A stretch of 64,000 nucleotides of DNA from Halostella pelagica (GCA_005954745.1 CP040678.1:2232001-2296000), one strand, 5' to 3'. Numbered from the stretch's first letter, positions 10,030 through 19,557 are shown. The notes: generated by a model from the letters alone, not told the origin. Program-made: numbers and translations.

Positions 10030-10698
10030 TCACTCGATCCCCGGTCGCCAGTACAGGAGCGCCACCGTCACGACGAACGCGGCGGTCGCGATGTCGACCG
10101 AGTGCGCGTACGCCGCCGCGGCACCGGCGGATCCGGCCACACCCGCGGCGAGCGTCGTCAACACCGGTAGGCTACAGCCGACGCAGGCGATCAGGCCGAG
10201 GCCGCCGAGCGCGGTCGCGCTCAGCGCCTTCGTCGTCGCGACGTAGAGGAGATACGAGAGCGAGAGATAGCCGACCGCGAGATAGGGCACGAAGGTGACG
10301 TAAAACGAGGGCGAGACGTACGACAGGACCGGACCCCACCCCGGCGAGCGCACGGCGAAGCGGGTGCCGAGCGGCCCCTGGGGGTCGCCGGTCAGCCCCA
10401 CGAGACCGCCAACCGTCGCCAGGACGGCGAAGTACGCCACGGCGAGGACAAGCGCGACCGCCTCCCGCCGGCGGGACGCGTTCGGCGGGGGCGTCTTCAC
10501 TGCCGCCAGCACGCCGAGGTTGATCCAGACGAACGGGTAGAGGACGTAGCGTAGCGATGTCGGTTCGCCGGGCCGGACCCGGAAGTGAACCGCGACGAGG
10601 AGCAACTCCGCCGCGACGGCGAGAACGAGTAGCCGGACATCTCGGCGCGACGTCACCGCGTCGAGTCGGTGCCCGGTCGCGCCGCTCATCGCTCCCAC
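10030..10698 (-). CDS. Hypothetical polytopic membrane protein
   Basis: 222 residues with about six hydrophobic segments (starting VRLLVLAVAAELLLVAV) and a Cys pair in a membrane-edge position (IACVGCSLPVL). I do not recognise a characterised family. It follows another small membrane protein on the same strand (35 bases apart), and both are adjacent to the cox operon. The Cys pair in a membrane protein beside oxidase genes invites the idea of a copper or heme assembly helper, but nothing else in the sequence supports that. Confidence 0.7.
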   Translation of the reverse strand: MGAMSGATGHRLDAVTSRRDVRLLVLAVAAELLLVAVHFRVRPGEPTSLRYVLYPFVWINLGVLAAVKTPPPNASRRREAVALVLAVAYFAVLATVGGLVGLTGDPQGPLGTRFAVRSPGWGPVLSYVSPSFYVTFVPYLAVGYLSLSYLLYVATTKALSATALGGLGLIACVGCSLPVLTTLAAGVAGSAGAAAAYAHSVDIATAAFVVTVALLYWRPGIE

Positions 10699-10732
10699 CG
10701 CCGTCGCCGGGCGAGGGCGGTCCGTCTCACGC

Positions 10733-11188
10733 TCATCCGGCCGCGACGAGTTTCACGACGACGCCCGCCACCAGCAACACGCCGAACGCGGTGGCGCTCT
10801 CGGCGACGGCGAGCGCGCTGGAATGCCCTCGCTGACGACCGAGGAGGTAGACGCCGGCGAGGAGATACAGTGCCAACATGGCGACGAACAGCATCGGGAG
10901 CATGTCGCCGAGCGTCGCCGGGTCGCCGAGAGCGAACACGCCGGCGGCCGCGAACCCGACAGTGACGATCACGAAGCCGACGATCCACGCGGCCACGTCG
11001 TCGTACAGACGCGCGAGGAGTCGCTCGCCGGGGAGAACGGGATCGCCGCTGCTATCGGCGGTTTCCGCACCCTGCGAGTGCGTGGGACTGCCGCCGGAGG
11101 CCGCACGGCGCGACCCGACGACCGTCGCGCCGGCCACCGCCACGAGTAACAGCCCCGTCACGACCGTGCTTATGGTGAGTGTTACCAT
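10733..11188 (-). CDS. Hypothetical membrane protein
   Basis: 151 residues with an N-terminal hydrophobic helix (LTISTVVTGLLLVAVAGATVV), a polar Ser/Gly/Asp-rich linker, then three more helices (WIVGFVIVTVGF, LPMLFVAMLALYLLAGVYL, TAFGVLLVAGVVVKLVAAG). No catalytic or binding motif is visible. It is the first gene of a two-gene minus-strand unit with the Cys-pair membrane protein downstream. Function unknown. Confidence 0.65.
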   Translation of the reverse strand: MVTLTISTVVTGLLLVAVAGATVVGSRRAASGGSPTHSQGAETADSSGDPVLPGERLLARLYDDVAAWIVGFVIVTVGFAAAGVFALGDPATLGDMLPMLFVAMLALYLLAGVYLLGRQRGHSSALAVAESATAFGVLLVAGVVVKLVAAG

Positions 11189-11254
11189 TCCCCTTCCACC
11201 TGTAACTCACGTCGTCCGCCCGAGATAATAAGCGTTTGCTCCGCGACGACAGTC

Positions 11255-11944
11255 GTGTTCAGATTAGCTGATTCCACGCGAAGGCAAACGATCAGAGCCA
11301 GTCGTCAGCTGTCGTTGCTTCGGCGTTGCTGGAACTGTTTGAGAATGAATAAGTGCGCCGTTTTACCGCACGAAAGACATGTTCGCCGCTATTCCGGTTT
11401 CCATGTTTGGCATATCTAAAATCGAGGCCGTGTCGTGAGCAGGCGTCTTTCAGTGAGAGTGACCCACCGATGAGAAACACGGCGTCATCAACATCGTGTT
11501 TTTCGCGGAGTTCCGCGAAAAACGCGTGAGCGATAACCTTGTTTGTCGTCGGTTCGAGCTTTGTATGGGGTAATTAGTTGTTCTCTGGATCGTCCGCGGC
11601 GTACAGCCAGTGTTGCTCGTCGTTGAGTTGGATAACGGTTTCGTCAACCGCAACGTGGTCCGGTGATTGACCAGTCTCTGGCTGTAGATCGGCTTTGTGA
11701 TCCCAATTATGCACAGTTGAACGGGCTCGTTCAACACCGAATATATAAAGAATCGAAACGGTATTCGAAAGCGATAATTCAGCCAGATGCAACTAAATAC
11801 CGAGTTCCATCAGCAGTCGCGGTGTCGCTTCACGTTCAACAAACTCTAGGTCGATCTGGTCGATACTACCGCTGAGGCGTGTGTTTTCGGGCATGAACCA
11901 CTCAGAAAACGCTACGCCTCACCTTTCGATCCTTATCTGAACAC
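11255..11944. mobile_element. Degenerate IS6-type insertion sequence
   Basis: Matching termini GTGTTCAGAT (11255-11264) and its complement ATCTGAACAC (11935-11944) enclose a broken transposase gene on the minus strand. The TGTTCAGA core and the transposase type match haloarchaeal IS6-family elements. Eight-base target duplications could not be identified. The element spans about 690 bases, close to full length, but cannot encode its own transposase. Confidence 0.75.
11259..11894 (-). pseudogene. IS6-family transposase, broken
   Basis: Reading from the ATG at 11894 gives MPENTRLSGSIDQ, then a stop shortly after EATPRLLMELGI where relatives continue. Further fragments in the expected order are FGVERARSTVHNW, HVAVDETVIQLND, GSLSLKDACSRHG and SGEHVFRAVKRRTYSF, and the end reads TADDWL-stop-SFAFAWNQLI. 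At least two in-frame stops plus a frame change between fragments make it inactive. It can be mobilised only by a transposase elsewhere. The DDE motif is partly visible (VAVDET). Confidence 0.8.
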
Positions 11945-12070
11945 CGCCCTTTCTTTGACGCTAAGTGATTTCGGTAGGGGCGACTTTCTACTCAGGTCCG
12001 GGACGACACAAACTACTTTGGCTAGCTACTCACACTCTGTAATATATCACTCTACGAACACCAGCCGCTA

Positions 12071-12418
12071 TCACTTAGTGAGCCACAACCTCTGAATCTG
12101 GTCTCCTTCCACCAGATAGATCGCAAAGACCTCTAGAGGTTCGTCCATCCCCGTAACCCTCTCGTGACAAAATACGAATTTGCCAAGTGTCAGTTCAGTC
12201 AACACCTCACATTGAAGAGTCGGGTATTCCTGGAACAGAGGTGCATACTGATCGCGGATTTCTGATCGACCCTGTGCCATATCTGCGCCTGTCGAGAGGT
12301 TACTGATGACTGCATCTTCTGCGAACCACCGACCGAATTCCTCAACATCAGTGTTGTTGTAGGCGTCTAGCTGGTTGTGAACGATCTCTGTCAGCGTCTG
12401 ATCAGTATCAACTGGCAC
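12071..12418 (-). CDS. NTF2-like / SnoaL-like domain protein
   Basis: 115 residues with the pattern of a small alpha+beta cone fold. The N-terminal helix (LTEIVHNQLDAYNNTDVEEFGRWF) is followed by AEDAVISNL, a central GRSEIRDQYAPLF helix and C-terminal strands (FVFCHERV, EVFAIYLVEGDQIQRLWL). The steroid-isomerase-like family binds small hydrophobic ligands or acts as an enzyme; no clear catalytic residue can be assigned. It is isolated between two broken genes in a decay zone, yet intact itself. Confidence 0.75.
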   Translation of the reverse strand: MPVDTDQTLTEIVHNQLDAYNNTDVEEFGRWFAEDAVISNLSTGADMAQGRSEIRDQYAPLFQEYPTLQCEVLTELTLGKFVFCHERVTGMDEPLEVFAIYLVEGDQIQRLWLTK

Positions 12419-12529
12419 ACCGACGGTTTCCCTTCCATCAGTATCAAGATTGTCGTGCAGCGCTCTTCACCAGATTTATTCAGGCTTTAATTATATGTTT
12501 TATGACTAAAATTTCCAAATGTAAATTTG

Positions 12530-13172
12530 TGCGAGTTCGTATGCGGCAGGCGTCGCGGCGGCCCCCGCCCAGTCGAGAACGGCCTGGGTGACGCAGTTGG
12601 CATCGGGATCGATCACGAGGTTCGCGGAACGATAGTCCATTGGGCCAGGACAGGCGTGACGTGTGTGGTCGAGCGGCACTTGGTAGCCGCCTCGCTGGTG
12701 TGTTCGTAAAGCGTCTCAAAGTAGGGCTCGAACCGTGGCCCAAACTGGTCGGTTTGGGCCTCAAGCGTCTGCTGGAACCCCGATGGCCGGTCGTCGGCTA
12801 CGTTCGCTGCTGTCACACCGTCGTTGCCAATAGTGAGAGGTCCACAGTGCTCGAAGGTATCGGTGCTATGGAGGTCGGCCAAGTGCCGGCCAGCCACCTC
12901 ACAGATCCGGGCGAGGAGATCGGGAGACTCGATGACAGGCCGGCCCGGGAACGTTTGCCGGGGTACCCGTTCGTAGAGACAGCGAGGATACTCCAGCAGG
13001 TCCCTGGACATTCCGAGTACCTCGGGGACCGAAATTGCCGTGTGCTCGCGAATGAACTGCAGGATTTGGGGTTCAGTCAACACGCAGTCACCCGACACTG
13101 CTCCGACTTTCAGGATCGCTTTCCGATCGTCTTACGTAACCTCGTAGACGCCGTTTTGCCGGCCTCGACCGG
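12530..13172 (-). pseudogene. Aminoglycoside/choline-kinase-like phosphotransferase, broken
   Basis: Fragments follow the order of the APH kinase fold. A beginning with GRQNGVYEV is cut by a stop at 13132-13134. Then comes TEPQILQFIREH to SVPEVLG and CLYERVPRQTFPG. After a frameshift near 12665, the catalytic-loop-like segment HACPGPMDYRSANLVIDP and VLDWAGAAATPAAYELA appear in another frame. The Brenner-type HxD loop is altered. A stop and a frameshift make the gene inactive. It lies beside the dead insertion sequence. Confidence 0.72.
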
Positions 13173-13349
13173 TAGATGGTGTGGATCGGTTATCTAGTTG
13201 CTTCCTGCCCGTACGACTGACTACGAACCGGATCGGAGTCGACTAAACTGCAACTATGTGCACTATATTCAGCACACCACTCCTGTTGAGCCTAGAGGGC
13301 GACGACCCGGCCCCGACTACTAAACGGAGGTTCGTCGTAGGACGGTGGT

Positions 13350-14156
13350 ATGGTGGGATCGTCACAGACGGATCTGCGCGGAGTCACCGTTACGGGAGAC
13401 TCGGACGCGACCGCTGTCGTGTTCGTTCACGGGGTGACGCTAACGCGAAAGATGTGGCTGCCGCAGGAATCGGAACTCGGCGAGGAGTTCCGGGTTATCT
13501 CGTTCGATCTCCCCGGCCACGGTGAGCGCGCCGCGGAGGAGTTCCGATTCGACGAGGCTCTCTCTCTGCTCGACCGGGTTGTCGAGACGGTCGCGGACGG
13601 AAACGCAGTGGTGGTCGGCCTCTCGCTCGGGGGGTATCTCGCGACGGCGTACGCCGCGCGACACGGCGAGAAGGTCGACGCACTGGTTATCTCGGGCAGC
13701 AGCGCGAATCCGACCGGTCTGCTCGGTACCCTCACGCGGGTCGTCAGCGCGGTTTCGCGACTGGCGAGCAAAAGCAAACTCGTCCGCAGAGGATACAGTT
13801 CGGTCTGGAAGCGGATCATCCGGAAACTGGACCTGAACGAGGACGAAAAGCGGGGGATAATCGACGCGGGGTTTTACTTCCGACCGTTCGGCACGGCCGG
13901 GAAAGCGCTGGCCGGCCGGGATTTCCGCCGCGAGTTCGGCGCGTACTCGGGTCCAGCGCTCATCCTCAACGGGGAGGGCGACCTGCTCTCTCGGCGCGGC
14001 GAGGACGCCCATGCGGCGGTCGCCCCGAACACCCGCGTCGAGGCCGTCGACGCCGCCGGCCACACCTGTAACCTCCACCAACCGGCCGCGTACAACAGGG
14101 CCGTCGAACAGTTCTACCGGGAAGCGCTGTCGGCGTTTCCCTCCGGTGCGGAATGA
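13350..14156 (+). CDS. Alpha/beta hydrolase
   Basis: 268 residues with the hydrolase fold landmarks. The oxyanion-side HG lies in VVFVHGVTL, the nucleophile elbow is GLSLGG (Ser), a candidate acid is the Asp of NGEGDLLSR, and the catalytic His is in DAAGHTCN near the C-terminus. The cap region (about 140-195) is Arg/Lys-rich. The substrate is not evident; carboxylesterase or lactonase-like activity is possible. Its stop overlaps the start of the next gene (ATGA), pairing it with a large Tat-exported protein. Confidence 0.88.
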   Translation: MVGSSQTDLRGVTVTGDSDATAVVFVHGVTLTRKMWLPQESELGEEFRVISFDLPGHGERAAEEFRFDEALSLLDRVVETVADGNAVVVGLSLGGYLATAYAARHGEKVDALVISGSSANPTGLLGTLTRVVSAVSRLASKSKLVRRGYSSVWKRIIRKLDLNEDEKRGIIDAGFYFRPFGTAGKALAGRDFRREFGAYSGPALILNGEGDLLSRRGEDAHAAVAPNTRVEAVDAAGHTCNLHQPAAYNRAVEQFYREALSAFPSGAE

Positions 14157-16111
14157 CCGGGCGTCGAGCGCTCCCGGACGTCACGCGGCGCGACTGGCTC
14201 CGCACGACCGGCGGCGTCGCGGGCAGTCTCCTCGTTGCTGGTGACGTTAGCGGGCGTAAGACGGCTGACCGGTCGGTGCCCGCAGTGCAAAACGACGACC
14301 GACAGGACTTCGTCTGGCTGAACGGGTCGCTCCGGACGACAGACCGACTCCGAGACAACGTCCTCGCGTTCGCCGACCGGCACGACCTCGCCGTCGTCCT
14401 CGTGAAGACGAACGTGAACGTGCCGGATGTCGTCGACGCCGTCCGCCCGCACGTCGAGGCGGCGGCCGAACGCGGCGTCGACGTCTGGTTGAACACCGGC
14501 ATCCTGAACGAGCTAACGGCCGAGGAGTTCGTCACCGACGACGACGGACGGGAGCGGCATCTCGACCGACTCCGGAGCGTCGCAGAACTGTACCGCGACC
14601 GCGTCGACGGCGGCCGGATCGTCCTCTGGCAGGAAGCCCCCGTCTCAGGCCGGTGGGCCGAGGGGGGCAAGTGGACTGCCGAGTCCGTCGCGAACCTCCG
14701 GGAACACGGCCCCGCGGTGTTCGCGGCGCAGCGGGAGGCGATACGGGACGTCGCACCGGACATCGACGTCGGCATCTTCGTCCACTTCCCCTACGTCGTC
14801 GACTCGAAGACGCCGGAGACGTACGCGAACCTGCTGTCGTCGCTCCGCGACCGCGACGCGCTGCCGGACTTCGCGTTCGTCGACTTCTACCGCGGCTGGT
14901 ACGAGAAAGACGCTGGGGCCGAACCGGCGAACGACGCGATCCGAAGCCTGATCGAGAACGCCCGCGAGGGCGTCGACGGCCGCGAGGTGTTCTACATGGG
15001 CCAGGCGCACACGATCAACCCGAACCACACGCCGAGCAGGACAGCGATGCGTCAGGACCTGTGGACGGCGCTCGACGCCGATGCCGACGGCGTCGGCTGG
15101 TACTCCCGGAACCAGTACAAGCGCACGCGCACCGGGTACGACCCGTACGTTCCGAACGAGGGCAATGTCGAGGAGTTCGGGGACCGGCCGGACGTCTCCA
15201 CGTTCACTGTCGCCCGCGACCGGTACCAGTACGCCTGGTCGGGCACCCATCCGACCCGGCAGGGGTACGACCCGCGGGAGCGGTTCGACCTCTGGGTTCA
15301 CACCGACGCGGTCGGCTTTCACGACCACAGCGTCTCGCTGCGGTCGACGGACGGCGACTGGACGTTCCTCGCTGATATCGGGAGCTACGCCGACGGGGAG
15401 TACCGCTTCGACGACGGGCCGCACGTGTCGATACTTCGCGGACTGGACCGCGAGCGGTTTCTTGGCGACACCCTCGACCTTCGTATCGAGTCTCGGGACG
15501 AGACCACGCTCCGGGGCGTCTACGTCCGGCCGTGCGGCCCCGACACGTTCGTCACGGAACGCGAGGCGACCGAGATCGTCCCCGACCGAAGGTTCGGGAC
15601 GTTCGGTCAGTTCTGTCTTGGGCATTCGACGGGTCGGGCGACCCTCGCCGACGGTGACACGACGCGGGTCGCCGTCAGCGTGGACCGCCGCCGTCCGAGC
15701 GTGCCGCTCGACGCGCTCGTCTATCCGGACGCGCTCGACGTTCGGTCGGCGCTCCGCCGGGCGGAGCGCGACGCGGAGTTCCGGCCGCTCGACCGGTTCG
15801 ACCTCTGGATCGAGGGGGCGGATCTCTCGGCTCTCGACGCCGTGTCTCTCGACGACCGCGACGCCCTCGATGCGAGCGTCGCCGTCGCTCGGACCGACGC
15901 CGCGGCCGTCTGCTACGGGGTACCGCGGTCGCTGCTGGACGGCGGGACGCTCCCGACTGCCGACGCAGCGGGCGGAGCGTCCGTCGGGGCGCTGTACGCG
16001 ATGCCGTACGGTGGTACCGGCGCGTTCACGACGCCGGACCGCGCCGGAGACCTGATCGCGGCGGACCGCGACGCGGTCGAGACGTTTAGCCTGACGTACG
16101 CGCGGCGCTGA
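14153..16111 (+). CDS. Tat-exported 652-aa protein, possible TIM-barrel hydrolase
   Basis: The N-terminus has a twin-arginine signal (TRRDWLRTTGG followed by VAGSLLVAG), so the product is exported folded. Residues 50-350 alternate strands and helices like a barrel (FVWLNGSLR, VVLVKTNVNV, GVDVWLNTGIL, GGRIVLWQEAPV, DVGIFVHFPYVV, FAFVDFYRGWY, GVGWYSRNQY). The acidic ends of these strands are reminiscent of glycoside hydrolases. The C-terminal 300 residues look like beta-rich domains. I cannot assign a family. It is translationally coupled to an alpha/beta hydrolase, which hints at a shared substrate. Confidence 0.75.
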   Translation: MTGRRALPDVTRRDWLRTTGGVAGSLLVAGDVSGRKTADRSVPAVQNDDRQDFVWLNGSLRTTDRLRDNVLAFADRHDLAVVLVKTNVNVPDVVDAVRPHVEAAAERGVDVWLNTGILNELTAEEFVTDDDGRERHLDRLRSVAELYRDRVDGGRIVLWQEAPVSGRWAEGGKWTAESVANLREHGPAVFAAQREAIRDVAPDIDVGIFVHFPYVVDSKTPETYANLLSSLRDRDALPDFAFVDFYRGWYEKDAGAEPANDAIRSLIENAREGVDGREVFYMGQAHTINPNHTPSRTAMRQDLWTALDADADGVGWYSRNQYKRTRTGYDPYVPNEGNVEEFGDRPDVSTFTVARDRYQYAWSGTHPTRQGYDPRERFDLWVHTDAVGFHDHSVSLRSTDGDWTFLADIGSYADGEYRFDDGPHVSILRGLDRERFLGDTLDLRIESRDETTLRGVYVRPCGPDTFVTEREATEIVPDRRFGTFGQFCLGHSTGRATLADGDTTRVAVSVDRRRPSVPLDALVYPDALDVRSALRRAERDAEFRPLDRFDLWIEGADLSALDAVSLDDRDALDASVAVARTDAAAVCYGVPRSLLDGGTLPTADAAGGASVGALYAMPYGGTGAFTTPDRAGDLIAADRDAVETFSLTYARR

Positions 16112-16219
16112 CACGGGCGCACGACACCCACAGACAGTCCAGAAACCGCAAGAGGGCGTAAATTAACTCGGTTTCGAATCACAGTACGCTTTTACTCTCG
16201 GGGGTCGCACACACGACTA

Positions 16220-16348
16220 ATGCCCGAGATCGAGGTTTCCGACAGCCTGTACGACAAACTCGAAGAGGCGTCCCAGGACGGCGACATGGACGACGCGCTG
16301 TGGGAGATGGTGTACCTGTTCGAGCGCGGTAACAACCCCGCGGAATAG
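16220..16348 (+). CDS. 42-aa acidic small protein
   Basis: A complete short gene: MPEIEVSDSLYDKLEEA, then DDALWEMVYLFERGN and a stop. The start resembles the beta-strand and first helix of ribbon-helix-helix proteins, and short proteins of this kind recur in haloarchaea. High codon bias and an upstream TTTTACTC AT-rich patch support a real gene. Function unknown; it may be a small DNA- or protein-binding factor. Confidence 0.65.
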   Translation: MPEIEVSDSLYDKLEEASQDGDMDDALWEMVYLFERGNNPAE

Positions 16349-16493
16349 ACGTTCGACGCCGAGTTTTCTCGCACTGGCCGAGCGGCCGCAGGGGGTTCCT
16401 GTAGCCGACCGAGCGGCTTCCGGGTTCTAGCGACCGTCCGAGCGACTGCCGGAGTTCTCGCGACCAGGAAAGTAGCCGCCGTGAGTCGCCCGA

Positions 16494-17690
16494 CTACTGA
16501 TTCGTCGAGAGGATTTCGACGACCGCACGGTTCTCTAGCTCCCGGTCCGCACCGATCTGGCGCTCGGTCCGACAGTCGACGGCGTGGAGGAACCCGTCGC
16601 CGATGTCCGAGTGGAGGTGATAGGCGAAGTCCTCCGCCGTCGATCCCTCGGGCAGGATGAAGCAGTCCCGCAACACCTTGCCCTCGTCGGTCACGACGCC
16701 GTTCGAGGAGCCGGGAAACACCGCTACGCCGCCGAGTTCGTCGAACAGGGCGGTCTCAAGTGTCCGCTGGACGCCCGTTCCGTCGAACGCGCCGACGAAC
16801 TCGCGGATCTGCTCTAACCCCTCCGCCTGCTCCTCTGCGATGTCGCCGGTGACTTCGAAATCGTCGTCGCCGGGCCGGTAGTCGACCGAGTCCTCCTCGG
16901 CGGCGGTCTTGAGAGCCCTCTCGGCGTGGGCGCTGGTCGGCACGACCGTCAGATGGTCGTACTCGGGGTCGTTCGTGATCTCCTCGTAGTTCGACTGCGC
17001 CTCCGGCGTGTCCATCTTGTTCGCGGCGATCACCATCGGCTTCGTCCGCTTGCGGATCTCGCGGGCCAGCGCCGCGCGGTCGTCGGCGTCCCACTCGTCC
17101 GGGTCGAGCGGCAGGTCGAGCCACAGGATGGTCTGTTTGATCTCGTCTTTGTTCGTCCGGAAGGCGCTCATCTGCTCCGCGAGGTCGACCTCGACCTTCG
17201 ACTCTTCCCCGTCGTAGCCGGAGCGGTGGCGCTCGATGCCTTTCTCCAGAACGTCCAGATACCACATGTCGAGTTCGTTCTCCAGGAAATCGATGTCGTC
17301 GCGCGGGTCGTGGTCCTCCGTCGGCTCTCCTTCGAGGTCGGTTTTCCCGGAGAAGTCGACGACGTGGACGAGCACGTCCGCCTCGTTCAGGTCCGTCAGA
17401 AACTGGTTTCCGAGTCCGTTTCCTTCGTGTGCGCCGGGAATGAGCCCCGCCACGTCTACGAGTTTGACCGGGACGAACCGCTTCCCGTCCTGACAGTAGC
17501 CCGTCTCCGGCGTGCAGGTTTCGCCGAACTCCGGTGCCGCGCAGTCGACGCGGACGTACGCCTCGCCGACGCTCGGGTCGATGGTGGTAAAGGGGTACGC
17601 GCCCTCCGGCACGTCGTTCATCGTCGCGGCGTTGAAGAAACTCGACTTCCCGACCGACGGTTTCCCGACGAGGCCGATCTTGTGGGTCAT
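16494..17690 (-). CDS. ychF: Redox-regulated ATPase YchF/OLA1
   Basis: A 398-residue Obg-family P-loop protein. Motifs are GKPSVGKSS (G1), DVAGLIPGAHEGNGLGNQF (G3 region), NKMD (G4) and a C-terminal TGS-like domain (about 315-398, ending RQIGADRELENRAVVEI). The archaeal insert with CTPETGYCQDGKRF is present. The family binds ATP in preference to GTP and associates with ribosomes. The ATG at 17690 (MTHKIGL) was chosen because homology begins there. Confidence 0.95.
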   Translation of the reverse strand: MTHKIGLVGKPSVGKSSFFNAATMNDVPEGAYPFTTIDPSVGEAYVRVDCAAPEFGETCTPETGYCQDGKRFVPVKLVDVAGLIPGAHEGNGLGNQFLTDLNEADVLVHVVDFSGKTDLEGEPTEDHDPRDDIDFLENELDMWYLDVLEKGIERHRSGYDGEESKVEVDLAEQMSAFRTNKDEIKQTILWLDLPLDPDEWDADDRAALAREIRKRTKPMVIAANKMDTPEAQSNYEEITNDPEYDHLTVVPTSAHAERALKTAAEEDSVDYRPGDDDFEVTGDIAEEQAEGLEQIREFVGAFDGTGVQRTLETALFDELGGVAVFPGSSNGVVTDEGKVLRDCFILPEGSTAEDFAYHLHSDIGDGFLHAVDCRTERQIGADRELENRAVVEILSTNQ

Positions 17691-17776
17691 TACGCCCCCT
17701 GACCGGGCGCGGCAGGAAAGAGTTACCAAACGAATCCGCTTCGTCAAAGCGTCACAGTGCCACGGTCTCCGGCGGG

Positions 17777-18379
17777 TTACTCTTCGGTTTCCTCCTTGTC
17801 GTCCGCTCCGAACGTCGTCTCCTCTCCCTCGTCTGCGTCCACACCTGTCTCCTCGGTGTCGGTCTCCTCCGTTTCGTCGTCGAACACCACCTCGGTGTCG
17901 TCGCCGGGACTGTCGTCGTGTGCGCCCTCGTCGAGCCCGAAGTCCTCCTCGTCGTCGGTCATCTCGCCGCTCGCTTCCATGTCCGTCTGGATGTCCTCCG
18001 GCGGTTCGTCGGTCCTTTCGTCGGACCCCCCGAGTTCGACTTCAGTCATTTCCGTCTCCGCTTCGATCCCTTCGTCCTTGGAACCGGTGATTGTGTCCGT
18101 GTATTCGGCGCTAGAGAGCGTCTCCTGTCCTTCCCGGCGGGCGCGCCGCTGGAGCAGACCCACGCCCAGCGCGAGAGTACCGAGGGCGAGTCTCCGGCCC
18201 CGCTTTTCGCGAGAGCGGAGCCCGCGAACGATCCAGACCGCCCCGGTCCAGATAGCGAGCCGTCCCGAACGGAGTTGCCTGCGGAGGCGACCGCCGCTTT
18301 CCCCCATCGACTCGTCGTCGCGTTGGTTCTGTCTCCTTTCACCTTGCGCCGGTGCGCTGAAGAAATTCTTGAGTTTCAT
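17777..18379 (-). CDS. Hypothetical protein with basic head and acidic tail
   Basis: 200 residues. Residues 1-85 are strongly basic with one or two weak membrane-type helices (LAIWTGAVWIV, LALGTLALGVGLL). Residues 90-200 are nearly all Asp, Glu, Thr and Gly and look disordered. No catalytic motif is visible. The charge split suggests a membrane-associated protein with a long acidic cytoplasmic tail. It is upstream of ychF on the same strand with an 86-base gap. Function unknown. Confidence 0.6.
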   Translation of the reverse strand: MKLKNFFSAPAQGERRQNQRDDESMGESGGRLRRQLRSGRLAIWTGAVWIVRGLRSREKRGRRLALGTLALGVGLLQRRARREGQETLSSAEYTDTITGSKDEGIEAETEMTEVELGGSDERTDEPPEDIQTDMEASGEMTDDEEDFGLDEGAHDDSPGDDTEVVFDDETEETDTEETGVDADEGEETTFGADDKEETEE

Positions 18380-18463
18380 CGGTTCTCTGACGACAGATCT
18401 ACGACGGCGACTTAGTTAAACGTCGACCCGGGCGATGAACTGGCTCGACGCCCTACCCCGAGT

Positions 18464-19540
18464 ATGACTCGACAACCGTCTTACGAGGTGATCGTGGTCG
18501 GCGGCGGTCCGGCCGGGTTGACGACGGCCCTGTACACGACCCGACTCGGTCACCGCACCGCGCTCGTCACGCGCGAGGGCGGCCGACACGAACTCGTCGA
18601 CGCCGTCCACAACCTGATCGGCGTCTCCGAGGAGACATCCGGCCCGGAACTCGCGGCCGTCGCGGTTGCCCAGTTAGAGGAGTACGGAGCGGACTACTAC
18701 GAGGACGCCGTGACGAGCGTCGAGCGGGTTGCCGACGGAGAGACGGGGACGGACGGCGGCCGCCGGTTTCACGTCGAGGCCGCGCACGCGGACATCTTCG
18801 CGGACCGCGTCGTGCTTGCGACGGGTTTCACCGACGAAGCGCCGCGCGTTCCGGATCTCCAGCGGTACACCGGTCACGGCCTTCACTACTGTCTCCACTG
18901 CGACGCGTACACGCTGGGCGACGCCAGCGTGTTCGTCGTCGGCCACGACGACCACGCCGCGGAGATCGCGATGACCCTGCTCAACTTCACCGGCGACGTG
19001 GATCTGGTGTTAAACGGCGAGGACCCGTCCTGGGACGACGAGACGGCGACACAGGTCGAAACGCATCCCATCGAGGTCCTCTCACGAACTGTCGCGTCGA
19101 CGTTTCCGGACGAGGGAGCGGCCGACCCGCCGTGGATCGGGGGACTGGAGTTCGGCGACGGCACCACCCGCGAATACGCCGGCGGGTTCGCCGTCTACGG
19201 ACGGTCGTACAACTCCGACCTCGCTGCCGACCTCGGTTGCGACATAAACGACGACGGGTCCGTCGCCGTCGACGACGACTACGAGACGAGCGTCGACGGC
19301 GTCTACGCCGTCGGTGACGTGACCCACGGACAGAACCAGACGCCGGTCGCCATCGGCGACGGCGCGTACGCGGGCATCGCCATCCACCACGATATCCGGC
19401 GGTTTCCGCTGTCTTCCGAGGAGTGCGCCGACCGCGACGCCGAAGACATCGAAGCCCCTGCCGCAGCAGACGACCTGCGGGCGCGGATGCGTCGCCACCG
19501 GACGCTCGACGACCACGCGGGGATGACGCCGGACGAGTGA
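18464..19540 (+). CDS. Thioredoxin-reductase-like flavoprotein
   Basis: 358 residues: FAD-binding VVGGGPAGLTTA at 11-22, the redox pair CLHC at 143-146, and the C-terminal FAD motif YAVGDVTHG. The second nucleotide site reads VVGHDDHAAEIA where NADPH enzymes have a GxGxxA/G loop, and no HRR phosphate-binding motif is visible. The usual NADPH use is therefore doubtful, and another electron donor such as ferredoxin or F420H2 is possible. It stands alone between ychF and a membrane-protease-like gene. A role in thiol redox balance is inferred. Confidence 0.85.
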   Translation: MTRQPSYEVIVVGGGPAGLTTALYTTRLGHRTALVTREGGRHELVDAVHNLIGVSEETSGPELAAVAVAQLEEYGADYYEDAVTSVERVADGETGTDGGRRFHVEAAHADIFADRVVLATGFTDEAPRVPDLQRYTGHGLHYCLHCDAYTLGDASVFVVGHDDHAAEIAMTLLNFTGDVDLVLNGEDPSWDDETATQVETHPIEVLSRTVASTFPDEGAADPPWIGGLEFGDGTTREYAGGFAVYGRSYNSDLAADLGCDINDDGSVAVDDDYETSVDGVYAVGDVTHGQNQTPVAIGDGAYAGIAIHHDIRRFPLSSEECADRDAEDIEAPAAADDLRARMRRHRTLDDHAGMTPDE

Positions 19541-19557
19541 TTGACCCGCCGAGGCCG

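Noticed and set aside
14645..16114. Long open frame (489 codons) on the minus strand
   Set aside because: It is antisense to the Tat-exported 652-residue protein, with typical Arg/Val-rich mirror translation.
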